Source: Brachyhypopomus gauderio
Taxonomy: Eukaryota; Chordata; Actinopteri; Gymnotiformes; Hypopomidae
Direction: 5' to 3'
DNA: 64,000 nucleotides
Assembly: GCF_052324685.1 (NCBI RefSeq)
Contig: NC_135222.1
Location: 12,721,873-12,785,872 of the forward strand
Shown here: in pieces, positions 53,601-63,752 of the stretch
How positions within the stretch are numbered: position 1 is the first letter of the stretch
How the letters are laid out: every line of letters starts with the position of its first letter
Notes under the pieces: generated by a model
What the model saw: the letters and a program-made list of their open reading frames with translations, nothing else
The model's database searches: none
Told to the model about the DNA's origin: nothing
Program-made: the position numbers and the translations under genes

Positions 53601-56600
53601 GAGGTCAACGTGGAAGGTACCACTAATGTTACCCCAAACAATGACGTCAGTAATGTCTGGTGATTTTACAAGAATAAGAAAGAAAAACCTGTACCTGAGA
53701 CCAACTACCATATACACTGCAGTCAAACTGCCATAAACAGAGCAATCATACTGTTATAAACAGAGCAAACTGCCATACACAAGGCAGTCATGCTGCCATA
53801 CACACAGGAGTCACACTCCAGGATATTTTTCAAAACAATTTATTTATGTCCTGCGACTAACTGAATGTAACTGTATCCTGTGAATGTTACCTGTCCTGTT
53901 AACGTTACCTGTCTTATGAATGTTACATGTTCTGTGAAAGTTACCTGTCCTATAAATGTTACCTGTCCTGTGAATGTTACCTGTTCTATGTTTCAGGCTA
54001 TTGAAGTGTGTGAGACGCAGACCCCAAAGGCAAGTGATAAAAATCAGTAGTTAATTTCTTTCCTTTAAGCGGACACTCACCAGGGCTCCTCACTGCCAGC
54101 TTCTCTGCTAGCTGAGCCTTCGCCTCACCCTCCAGCTGTGTCGCCACGGCCACAATGTGTGCGGGAGTGATGGAGGATGCGTTCTCGATCAGCAGTGAGC
54201 ACTTCAGGTTGACACACACTCTCCCTGCTACAACTGCTCGGACACCAGGGTGTGCGCTGTCCTCCATGAGCTGCCCGTACAGGCGGTACCGCTCTGCCAC
54301 CTTGGTCAACAGCAGCTCTTCACTGCTGAGTCCTTCTCGCCCACCATGCGTGGGTGGCCCGTCATCTAGGAAGATGATGAGGTCGGCAGCGAGGAACACC
54401 TGGCTCAGATCACAGCTGATGGTGACCTCATGCAGTTGGCTCAGGGCCAGGTCCTCCACATCCATTTTGAGGGCCAGCAGAGACTCTTCAGTGCCATCCA
54501 TGTCCAACAGATGCAGGCTAATGGTGGGGACATTTCTGAACAGCCCAGTGGAGAACAGCAGGGGTATCAGGGTGCAGCAACTAGGGTTCAGAGCACTGCA
54601 CAAGCACATAAGACACACACTAAATGTCTTTCTGTCATTAATATACTGTAACAGTTGTAGGTCATGTTTTATTGGCTCACCGATGGTCACATGACTAACC
54701 ACATGATCTACTATTATGTGTGGGGGAGCACTCCAATTTGGCTACTTTATCTTCTACCTTTTGTTAATTTTGATGGAATAGCCTGGCTTGAACACCTTCA
54801 AAGCAGTGTGCGTCTCATTCTCACCTGCAGATCCAGATGTGAAATCTCACCTGTAGATCCAGATGTGAGTCTCACCTGCAGATCCAGATGTTAAAGGGTT
54901 TGAGGAGGTCACGTCTGTGCTCTTCTTCCTCTGCACACAGCTCGGTTGTCCGTAGATTCTCTGATGCGATCTTCATCATTAGGTCCGTCCCCATGTCAGA
55001 ACTGACACCGTAATATCCCTGATACACAGGGGAGGGGATTTAGAACTAAATATAGAGGCCTTAGAAAATCTTCAGTCAGAATGGTGCATAGAATTATGTT
55101 ACATGAAGCAAGTAATTGGTTCTACTTTCTAAAGCCTGTAGGTACTGATAATATATTTATTTATAATATATTTACTTATTTAGTTGTAGTAATGTATTGT
55201 TTGATATTTACATAAATAACAACTGGTGTACAAATGTTACTGTCATCACAAGCCACTGCTCAGAGAACATTGAGTTTTTAACTCTCAACTGTCGCCCATT
55301 CTACCTTCCGAGAGAATTCAGCACCGTCAACATCACAGCTGTTTACATACCGCCCAGCGCTAACACAAAAGAAGCGCTCTCCATTCTGTACCAGTCTGTG
55401 AGTACACTACACATCACACACCCGGACTCGGTCTGTCTAATCGCTGGGGATTTTAATCAGGCCAACTTAAAAACAGTAATGCCACACTACCACAAATATG
55501 TAAACTTTGCTACAAGAGGTGAACACACTTGATCAAGTCTACACCAACATCAGACAGGCTTTCAGAGCAGTTCCCCACCCCCACCTGGGTTCATCAGACC
55601 ATCTCTCTGTCATGCTAATTCCAGCTTACAGACCTGTGTTGACGAGAAGCAAACCAGCTGTGAAACAGATCAGGGTCTGGCCAGAGGGCTCCACAGGAGC
55701 TCTACAGGACTGTTTTGAACACACAGACTGGTCTGTTTTCAGGGAGGCGGCCACCACCAACCAGGACGTCAACCTCACCGAATACACAGACTCAGTAACC
55801 GGTTACATAACAAAATGCATAGAAGATGTAACCATCACAAAGGACATTACAGTGAGAGCAAATGAAAAACCCTGGTTCACCAGGGAGGTGCGTGAACTCC
55901 TAATAGCACGCAACGCTGCTTTCAAGTACGGCGACAAGGAGGCCCTCAAGTCAGCCAGGGCCAACCTACACCGGGGAGTGAGAGCAGCCAAGCGTGCTTA
56001 TGGACAAAAAATCAACTCACACTTCACAGACACGAAAGACCCTAGACGCTTGTGGCAAGGCATCCAGTCAGTCACAGACTACAAGCCAGCTCCCCCACCA
56101 TGTGAGGAAAACACAGACTTCCTCAACTCACTGAACTCATTCTTCAGCCGGTTTGAAGAAAATAACACCACAACACCCACTAAAGCCATCTTCAATACAG
56201 ACAGCACGACACTCCAACTGGACCCAACGGACGTGAGGAAGACCCTCCTCAAGGTGAACCCCAGGAAAGCTGCAGGCCCAGACAACATACCTGGGCGTGT
56301 GCTCAGAGACTGTGCTGACTCACTCACCGACGTCCTCACAGACATATTCAACATCTCTCTGAACAAAGCCATCATACCAGCAAGCTTCAAAGCTACAACC
56401 ATTGTACCACTACCTAAAAAGTCACCAATATCATCACTTAATGACTACAGACCCATAGCACTCACTTCCATCGTGATGAAGTGCTTTGAAAGACTTGTAA
56501 AGGCCCACTTAACATCCACCATCCCCACTACTCTGGACCCATATCAATTTGCTTATCGCCCCGGGCGCTCCACTGATGATGCTATAGCAACAGCACTCCA

Positions 56601-57755
56601 TCTATGCCTGGCTCATCTGGAGAACAAAAACAGTCATGCACGGCTGCTGTTCATTGACTTCAGCTCTGCGTTCAACACTGTCATCCCCCAACACCTAGTG
56701 AACAAGCTAAGTCAAATAGGTATCAGCACCTCACTGTGCAACTGGCTGCTGGACTTTCAGAGTTGGAAATAACTCCTCAGCGACCACCATCATAAACACC
56801 GGGGTCCCGCAAGGATGTGTGCTATCTCCCCTGCTGTTCACGCTGATGACCCACGACTGCTGTGCCAGATTTGATACAAATCACATCATCAAATTTGCCG
56901 ACGACACAACAGTGGTGGGTCTCATCACTGACAACGATGACTCAGCATACAGAGAGGAGGTACAGCAACTCATTAACTGGTGTGAGAAGAACAACCTGCT
57001 TCTCAACGTCAACAAAACAAAAGAAATAACTGTGGACTTTAGGAAAAAACAACAAACACACATCCCACTCATCATAAATGGCAGTGCTGTGGAATCTGTG
57101 AAAAGCACAAAGTTCCTGGGAGTGCACATCACAGATGATCTCACATGGTCTACAAACACCACCGCCCTGGTCAAGAAAGCACAGACACGACTCCACTTCC
57201 TGCGGAGGATGAGAAGGGCCGACCTGCCCACATCCGCACTCACCACCTTCTACAGGGGTGCTATTGAAAGCATCCTGACCAGCAACCTCTCTGTCTGGCA
57301 TGGCAGCTGTCTATCTGCAGACAAGAAGGCACTACAGAGGGTGGTGAGGACTGCAGAAAAGATCATCAGATCACCCTTACCAGCCATCAAGGATCTGTAC
57401 ACCTCACACTGCTTCAGGAGAGCAATGAACATCACTAAAGATCCAACACACCCAGCACACAAACTGTTTTCAATACTCCCATCAGGGAAGCGCTACCGTA
57501 GCGTACGGTCCCGTACCACCAGACTGGGAAACAGCTTCTTTCCACAAGCCATCAGACTCATCAACACACTGATGAGAACTACATAAACATTCCAAAGTTA
57601 CTCATAATCATTCCATTTATTTCATCATGCACCTTGCACTTTACCCTTGCACCTTACATATTACATCCAACTACTTGACCACTGACTGTCCTTTCTGCTG
57701 CTATGTGTATGTATGTATACCTACCTATTGTCTAGTATTTTAGCCCTTTTACTGC

Positions 57756-57793
<38 letters not shown>

Positions 57794-58590
57794 TAGCCTT
57801 TGTTTTTTTACTGCACACTGTGTGTGTGTGTGTGTATGTGAGTGTGTGTGTGTGTGTGTGTGCGTGTGTGTGTGTATTACTATGTTAATATTCTGTAACA
57901 GTATGTTAATTTGCACTGCTTGTGTGTGTATGTGTGTGTGTAAGTGAGTTAGTGAGTGATTATCAATATATGTTGCTAAACTGCACATTGGAACTGGCCA
58001 AACGCAATTTCAAACTTCTGTGTTAACCTTGTTACATAGATTTTTGACAATAAAGTTATCTTGACTTGACTTGACTTGACTTGATATAGATTTTGTGAAG
58101 GTTTAATAACTAGAACCATTTTTAACCTTCAGGTGTGTTTACCTGAACATGCTCAAGAAAATCATTGAAACCCCCGAGAAGCATCCCCTTGCCCCCACGA
58201 TCGATCAGTTCCCTCCACACTATAGGACATTTCTCATGTTTCCAGCCCTTTGATGAACAAATGTGTTCAAGCCAGCTCTGGAATAAACAGAGTAAATACA
58301 CATAATTTTTTTTAACAGTCACCAGAGACAGCAGCTCATCAGTCTTTGGCCGTGGGAACATGGTCTACCTTCCAGTCACTGGGGTGCAGACAGATTTTGT
58401 GGATGCGGAAGTCTGGCAGGATTTTTTGAAGTAAGTCTGCCAGAAGCTCGGCCTTAGCATAGTAGGGACAATCCGACTTCCCTATTCAGGAGAAACTCAG
58501 AAAAGACAAGACATTCAAACTACAGGTGAATACGCATACATTTATTCAAGCTACTATTCATTTCGTACCTGCTAGAACAAACTTGGCCAT
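47613..58590 (-). CDS. mdh1b: MDH1B, malate dehydrogenase-like protein
   Basis: Exons in transcript order are 58569-58590, 58369-58481, 58143-58277, 54876-55018, 54081-54595, 53515-53656, 52250-52425, 47761-47900 and 47613-47660. Phases agree and give 477 aa (human about 518). The start MAKFVLAG plus [17 protein letters not shown] and the block [20 protein letters not shown] form the N-terminal extension special to MDH1B. A Rossmann/lactate-malate dehydrogenase fold follows. The catalytic His of MDH, expected in WGNHS, is Ile320 here ([11 protein letters not shown]), and the family is known to carry this change. Dehydrogenase activity is therefore doubtful. The last exon is short and codes 15 residues. 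Introns contain a LINE, a tRNA gene and DNA transposons. Confidence 0.93.
49010..49370 (+). pseudogene. Basic coiled-coil-like N-terminal ORF of the unassigned transposon
   Basis: The frame-shifted text reads [66 protein letters not shown], then a Ser/Pro/Gln-rich stretch and [16 protein letters not shown]. It is rich in Lys, Arg and Glu, as in a DNA-binding helix region. I recognise this pattern as recurring in uncharacterised fish proteins but cannot name a domain. A hAT MITE interrupts it just after this point. Confidence 0.5.
49364..49667. mobile_element. 288-bp hAT MITE with perfect 8-bp TSD, nested
   Basis: The element at 49372-49659 starts CAGGGGTACTCAACT and ends AGTTGAGTACGCCTG. The flanks are CTATAGGG at 49364-49371 and again at 49660-49667. 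It is inserted into the coding part of the surrounding transposon, so it is younger. Internal CCGCGGTCCGG palindromes and a repeated ACTTACGTTCGCC block are visible. Confidence 0.92.
50216..50699 (+). pseudogene. C-terminal ORF of the unassigned transposon (one frameshift)
   Basis: The first frame, 50216-50578, reads [20 protein letters not shown], then [12 protein letters not shown] and a segment with [20 protein letters not shown]. At an A-run near 50538 the homologous reading moves to the next frame, [20 protein letters not shown], and continues to a stop at 50699 after WARLEKMS. A single one-base indel therefore separates the two halves. The CMC...CDC cysteines could bind metal. Function unknown. 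Confidence 0.55.
51430..51512 (+). tRNA. tRNA-Leu (anticodon TAA)
   Basis: The 83-nt sequence folds as a class II tRNA. The acceptor stem is ACCAGGA with TCCTGGT and discriminator A. The D arm is GGCCGAGTGGTTAAGGC. The anticodon stem is TTGGA/TCCAA around CTTAAGA (anticodon TAA). A variable arm follows, then the T arm GTGGGTTCGAACCCCAC, which holds a consensus B box. No intron and no encoded CCA. It lies inside an mdh1b intron on the opposite strand and should be transcribed independently by RNA polymerase III. Confidence 0.95.
52065..52146 (+). pseudogene. Decayed tRNA-Leu copy
   Basis: It aligns along its length with the tRNA gene about 640 bp upstream. Kept are GATGGCTGAGTAGTTAA, TACTTAAGCTC at the anticodon arm, and GGGGTTTGAGCCCCACTCCT at the T arm and acceptor. 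The 5' acceptor and anticodon stems no longer pair properly. It is most likely a tandem or local duplicate that decayed. Confidence 0.75.
52480..52750 (+). mobile_element. LINE/SINE 3' tail fragment
   Basis: The end CATTGTGACAATGCATATTG, AAAAAGAGCTACATAAATTAA, TTTGACTTTG resembles the tail of fish L2/Rex-type elements. Nothing else of the element is recognisable. Confidence 0.4.
52750..53514. other. mdh1b intron 6, nothing recognised
   Basis: An A+T-rich intronic stretch without a recognisable element. Confidence 0.4.
53725..53815. repeat. Degenerate minisatellite, about 27-bp unit
   Basis: Variants of CAAACTGCCATAAACAGAG recur about four times just upstream of mdh1b exon 6 (in the gene's own direction). 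Confidence 0.7.
53876..53992. repeat. 18-bp minisatellite
   Basis: About six copies of the unit TGTCCTGTGAATGTTACC, with point changes and no break in register, lie in mdh1b intron 5. Confidence 0.9.
54818..54900 (-). repeat. Triplicated splice donor of mdh1b exon 4
   Basis: On the minus strand the block CACATCTGGATCTGCAG|GTGAGA occurs three times in tandem. The real exon ends at 54876. Decoy donors would end it at 54851 or 54825. Both decoys would read a TGA immediately after the real junction, so only the first gives a functional protein. Confidence 0.88.
55507..56772 (+). pseudogene. LINE polyprotein, reverse transcriptase N-terminal part
   Basis: An open frame of about 420 aa begins within the endonuclease ([25 protein letters not shown]) and reaches reverse transcriptase blocks up to [13 protein letters not shown] and NWLLDF. 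It ends at a stop at the point where a short segment is missing. The frame upstream (55197-55532) encodes the preceding endonuclease part, one base out of register. Confidence 0.85.
56780..57586 (+). pseudogene. LINE polyprotein, reverse transcriptase C-terminal part
   Basis: It continues from the break with [18 protein letters not shown], the FADD active-site motif ([12 protein letters not shown]), [11 protein letters not shown] and [15 protein letters not shown]. It ends [16 protein letters not shown]. Coding quality is otherwise good, which implies a fairly young copy. Confidence 0.85.
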
Positions 58591-58915
58591 ATTGTCGTAG
58601 TTTATCCTAGTTACTAGGCAACTGCTGGTGTTACATAAAACGTGATCGGCTAGAAGCATTTTTTTTTTTACCATGAAGCACTAGTTGTATTTAAAATACC
58701 AGGATGCACATGTTAATACACTGCATATTTAATGCGAAAGTACATTTAGAGTTATACTGAAATATTTAAGAAAACATTAAATATTGAAGAGCTTTAAGAC
58801 GGAACATTATTATCTCTGTCTATGATGAAGCCGGACGCTACACAACATGGCTGCGCCCAGAAAGACGTACATGTACGTGAAATGGGCTGAATGACTGAAC
58901 GGGACGACTTTTCTG
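58591..58915. promoter_or_regulatory. Bidirectional promoter of mdh1b and fastkd2
   Basis: The mdh1b ATG (58590, minus strand) and a likely fastkd2 first exon ending at the donor TTTTCT|GTAAGTTGG (58914) are separated by about 300 bp. ACAACATGGCTGCGCCCAG near 58841 resembles a YY1-type site. The first exon appears non-coding or carries a short upstream frame that stops soon after splicing. No TATA box is evident. Confidence 0.5.
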
Positions 58916-59645
58916 TAAGTTGGGGAATTATAGCTAACAGACGTCAGACTTGAACTGAATCGTTGTGAGTTTTAAACCAATAAATACTTCCGTATTGCCT
59001 GGCAACTCAGATTTTTCGCCGTTTAACGAACTGACAGAAGTGATTTAAGCTAGCTAGGCTAGCTAGTCAGCAAGCGATCAATGTCAGCAAACACTTGAGT
59101 TCAATATATAATCGAATTGTTAAAAACATGAAAAGAAAAGTCAAGCTGAACGGATCGACTAATTCAATTTAACCGAGTTAACATCGGCCGAGGATTCACA
59201 ACTAGAGAGGGTAGAGAGTGGTAGAGAGGGATCTGTGGTCAGTAAACAACAACAACAACGTTATGGAGTTTTATAGTAAAGTATGAAGCTGAGCTGGGGT
59301 GAGTGCCCCACTCCTGCACCACTAGGGTACATCTCGAAGATGTTCACTTAGATGGGTAAGGCCTGGTGTCCGCTGGCATTTTTATGTTGGCTAGCGTTTT
59401 GGGAACTTCCCAATAGTTTCATTCTTATTTTCTGTCTCATGCCAAGGAAAATTGAAAGACGTCTTTATATAAAAATAAAAATACCTATACAAGTTATGTC
59501 TCTTGCAGTATTGGTTTGTGCTCCTGTGGACATGATGTATAAAAAATAGACTTTAAAAAAATGTTTTGTCATATTATAAATACTACAATATTATAAATAC
59601 TTTTGAAATGAGATGCACTGAAAACCTTTTGCTCTTTATTTCTAG
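58915..59645 (+). other. fastkd2 intron 1
   Basis: Non-coding. Contains short CAA repeats near 59247. No element recognised. Confidence 0.4.
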
Positions 59646-59694
59646 GTTCTGTGTTTGGAGTGTGGTTAAACCTTTTTTTTTGTATAGTGATAAC

Positions 59695-62600
59695 ATGAAT
59701 GTATTGAAGAAGGGTGAAAAGATGTTAACACGGACCATCTTCTTAAGCAGGTTTATATCACTTTGGAAACCGTGCAGTCCACATTCACAAATCAAGCCAG
59801 CCACTCATGCCTGCAGAGACAATTGTACAAGATATTGTTTACAGCACAAATTACAAGGACATGCATTAACCAATGTAAGACAGTTCTGTCAAGGAGAAGC
59901 TCAGGCGTCAAGTTTTAATGAACATGTGAATAATCAGTCTCGTTTCCAAGCTCCTACTTTCATTGCTGGAAGAAACAGAGACACCCCTGGAGAAGCGGAT
60001 GTCAGTGTGCCTTTCCATACTAAGCTCCAGGAATGTCTCTTGCCTTGCGATGTCTTGGACTTAGTGGACAGATACACACCAACTCATAGGCTTGTCAGCA
60101 TCAGCATGACGAGGATGTGGAATACGACCAAGAAGATGTCGAGGGAGGAGCGGAGTTGTGAGCTCAAGCTGGTGTCCGAGCACCCGGCCTTTGAGCGCCT
60201 GTGCCACAGGGCCAGGATGGAGGCCCCTCACATGGCTTCCACCGACCTGTCCTACACTCTGCTGGCTCTTATCAAGCTTGGAGTTTCTCAGCGCAGTCTT
60301 GTTGTGCAGACCGTGCTGCGCGTTGTACAGGTGGCCCATTTTGATCCTTTTTCCTCCACTCGACTGATATTTGAGTGCTGGCTTGAAAGTGTTTACTCAC
60401 TTGGCTGAATGTGCTCTTTTTTTCTCTGCAGGAAAGACTGAATCAGTTCGATGAGAAGTCTATCTCCATTTTGGCCACCTGTCTCGAAGAGTTGGATAGC
60501 GACAAGAACACAGATGCGCTTAAGCAGGGGTTGAAGTATGACTGGATCAGAATGGTTGAAACTGTGCTGCCTAATGGTTGAAACTGTGCTGGGTCTGTGT
60601 TCATCAACATGCCCTCTGTGTTTGAAGGTTGCTGCTTGAAGATCGGTTTCCAGCTATCCAGAATGTGATGCTTCTACAGACCACGATGCGTCTGTTGGGG
60701 AAAAATGCTTCACCAGCTTTAAAGAAGAAGCTGGAGGTTTGATAACCATCTTGTGGTTCTTTATATGATTAAAGATTTGTGCTCAAAGTTTATGTATAAA
60801 TATTGGGAAAATGAGCTGTAGGGTTAATGTATTATATAGATCTCTTTGTTTATCAGCTCTTCCTGTTTCCTCCAGGCAAAGGCCCTGTCAATGGTAGAGA
60901 AGTTCACTCAGGCCAACGCAGAGTACATGCTGACCACCTTGGCCATTATGCACTTGAATTCCAAGCCACTGCTGGATTTCTGCAGTAGGAAGTTGGCTGG
61001 TAAAGGAAGCCTTTACCCTAATTACCTAGTGTTCATGCCATCTGAAACTAGACTACCAGGGAGTTGAAGAACCATCACGATTGCCACTGGAGTCTACTTC
61101 AAGACTAAGCTTAACATTTAGGAAAGTCTGGAAAACTGGTCCGTAGTGGTGTTAGAAAGTTGTGTAGAACTTTGATAACTGGTTTGTGAAATGAATTCAG
61201 CAGTAGAATTGGGCAATATGTCAAGATGATGAGATGATACTTTAAATATGATACTTTGTTCACATGATACATTTTCAGTATTTGACACTACTGGGTTTCG
61301 TCAACAAATCATCTGTAATGGCTTCTTCTCTCCCTACCAGAAAAGGTGCACAGTGTCCCCTTTACCAAACTCATAGTGTGGCTGAAGTCCTACCGTGAAC
61401 TGGGCTACAGGAACTTTTTTTTCTTCTCCTCCATCTCCGACTACCTGGTCAACACACTTAACATGTGGACCAACAAAGAGGTCAGATGTTTCCATCCCTC
61501 TAGTTCAGGGGTGGGCAGTTCACAGGACTGATATACGTAACTCAGTTCAGCACAATACATTTATACTGTTTACAGTATATATAATGTTTCTTAATATTTC
61601 TTTATACTAAATGCATATATAATATTAATATTTCTTTATACTATGATGCACTGAAAATGTGGACAGAATTATATCATTATTTAATGACGTTGCGATTGTT
61701 CAGTTTAGAAAGTTTTTACAGTGTTAAAAAAAAACAGCATCACATTGACTCTATTGTACCTCTATTGACTCTGATAATGCCCAATATTACTGGTTTGCAG
61801 GTGATATTGTTACTGTTGGAATTTGAAGGTCTTGGGTTCTGCCCTGTCTCCCTGCTTGATGCGTTTGCGGAGAGACTCATTCAGAATCCAGACAGCCTCG
61901 CACTCAGAGACCTTCTCAGCATCCTGAAGACCTACTCCTCTCTCAACCATGACCTGAAAGGCAATCGGCAAGAGTAGGTCTGACACATTCACCCAGACCT
62001 GTTCCACAGTTTTGTACTAAATACCAACACGGTACCGTTGCCACTCTTCCACACTGTGTCTGTGGCTTATTGCTACTGCATTACAAAATGCACCAGCAAA
62101 ATGTGCATGTGCACATGTGACCAGTGACGGTAGCTGCATACGTCTTAGGGCGTACTCACACTAGGCTCTGTGATCCGGGCCCGGGCACGGTTCCCTGCCG
62201 AAGCACTGTTCGTTTGGCTAGTGTGAGCGCTCCAACCGTCCCCGGGCCCGTATCAGTTAACCGTGCTCAGGCCCGCTTGAAGAGGTGGGCCAGGGCACGA
62301 TTCATGTGGACTCGGGCACGGTTCGCTTCTAGTGTGAGCGCTATCCATGCCCGGGCCCGCTTGGTGCCTCGTCTGATTGGTTCATTTCGCTGGAACTCAA
62401 ACATGACGTCAGTGATGCGACGCTCACGTTAAACAGTCATAGCGGCAAAGCGATTAGCAGACAATCGTTGTTTTAAATTATCAATAAATCTGTGCTTGCA
62501 CCGTGTTTCTGCACTCCAAAAACGACTCCAAAAATACAATAAAAAGAGAATCATGAACTCCATAGTGTTGTGCGAGCACGCTTTTATTCCAAATAAAGTG

Positions 62601-63622
62601 GCGTTGTGATGACGTAAGCGTGCTCGGGCGCGGTTGATGAAGCCAGTGTGAGTGCAGGCCGGAGGGGGAGTGGGGAGGGGGGATAACCGGGCCCCAGCAC
62701 GGAACCAGCAAACCGTGCCTAGTGTGAGTACGCCCTTAATGACCTGATGTCTAGGCTGATTAAGGCATTGCAGTGCTGATTCTGCCTTTGACTTCCTGGT
62801 CTTTCTCTCTTTCTCTGTCCAGGTTCTTGGCTAACGTGACCCACATGCTTGAGTCCTACCTTCCCGATATGAGCAGTGGGGACCTGCTGAAAGCCGTCAG
62901 CTGCCTGAGCGTGCTGGATCACTTCCCCCACGCTCCTCTGCAGGAGCTGCTTCAGGACCAGCGTCTGGAGGAGCTGCTCCACAGAGGTCTGTCCACCTCC
63001 ACATATGTAATTAAAACTTGGAAATTACAAGCGTCATTTGTAAGGTATGACAAACGGTGTTTGCATTCTGTGCTAGACTGCTAGTGCTCCAAAAGAGGCT
63101 AAATCAGGATATGTGACTTGCCCACTATAGTGAACTTTAATTCAGTGGACAACCTTTGGTCCACCTCCACAGCACAGCAAACATGAGGTTTGAATGAGAC
63201 AGTTCATGGCTCAGTCACATATAGATAGCATGTTGGACCATTGCTAGCTGCTCATGGACTAAACTGCTTCTTCAGACTTATAAAGGAAAGAAGAACCATG
63301 TCTCTTCCTGGGCCACACAAACTTGCAAGGCTCCCTGAACATCTCGTTAACCTTGAGCCATGCTGTGGCTGATTGCCACTGTTGTAACCCGTAGATGGTC
63401 AGTCTTCTACAGGAGTGGAACGGAAGCTGCACATGCTCAGTCTGTGCTTGCGGCTGGATGGCCCTGCACTCCCTCCCTCCCTCGCTCCTGTGCCAGACTT
63501 CCCCAGCATCCTGTCCCCACACCACGGCCCTGTCAACCTTGGCCTACTCAACACTCTGAGGAGCCTGGTAGGGGATGCAGCCCTGCAGGACTCCGTGCTA
63601 GTAGAGGGAATGCATTTCATCG
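59695..63622 (+). CDS. fastkd2: FASTKD2, mitochondrial FASTK-family RNA-binding protein (3' part beyond window)
   Basis: The exons are 59646-60330 (coding from 59695), 60432-60535, 60628-60736, 60876-60999, 61341-61480, 61801-61973, 62823-62986 and 63413-63622. All phases agree. The first ATG after the acceptor is at 59695. A second in-frame ATG at 59722 starts MLTRTIFLSRFISLWKP, a good Arg-rich mitochondrial presequence, and may be the true start. Recognised blocks include LVSEHPAFERLCHRARMEAP, LLALIKLGVSQRSLVVQTVL, EFEGLGFCPVSLLDAFAERL and ILKTYSSLNHD, matching the helical FAST region. The C-terminal RAP domain must lie past 64000. The family supports 16S rRNA stability and mitoribosome assembly in the matrix. 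Confidence 0.92.
60546..60592. repeat. Short tandem duplication after fastkd2 exon ending 60535
   Basis: AATGGTTGAAACTGTGCTG is present twice, three bases apart, about 15 bp downstream of the donor at 60536. Confidence 0.85.
62145..62738. mobile_element. 588-bp PIF/Harbinger-type MITE with TTA TSD
   Basis: The element at 62148-62735 begins GGGCGTACTCACACTAGGC and ends with its perfect reverse complement. TTA flanks it on both sides (62145-62147 and 62736-62738), the 3-bp duplication expected of PIF/Harbinger elements. The C+G-rich interior repeats GCCCGGGCACGGTT-type blocks in both orientations, so it can fold strongly. No transposase frame. It lies in the fastkd2 intron between exons ending 61973 and starting 62823. 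Confidence 0.85.
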
Positions 63623-63752
63623 GTAAGGTTCATTTTGACAATTACCGTAACGTTATATATAACATTTTTATTCCTTCTGTAAGTTCAGGTCAATTTTTTC
63701 ATGATCATTTGCAAATTATCTAAACTTACCAGGAGTTTCAGGGTTCTAGATA

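Larger units (their letters stand above)
55190..58084 (+). mobile_element. 5'-truncated LINE with TTGAC pentamer tail
   Basis: The frames encode the end of an apurinic-type endonuclease ([23 protein letters not shown]). A full reverse transcriptase follows ([60 protein letters not shown]). The C-terminal region then runs to a stop at 57586. The frame breaks near 55510 (shift) and near 56760, where a short segment after LLDF is lost. The 3' UTR holds TG tracts (57762-57880) and ends AATAAAGTTATC followed by about five copies of TTGAC (58060-58084). It is antisense in mdh1b intron 3. Confidence 0.9.

Noticed and set aside
53876-53992. Regular 18-bp units considered as a CRISPR array
   Set aside because: Units are contiguous without unique spacers and lie in a vertebrate intron, so this is a minisatellite.
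54155-54694. 179-aa plus-strand frame
   Set aside because: It is the antisense shadow of mdh1b exon 5 (54081-54595).
59566-59694. Upstream ATG at 59566 as the fastkd2 start
   Set aside because: A good acceptor (TTTATTTCTAG) at 59645 places this part in intron 1.
62124-62432. 102-aa Arg-rich plus-strand frame
   Set aside because: It lies within the Harbinger-type MITE and reflects its repeated GCCCGGGC blocks.
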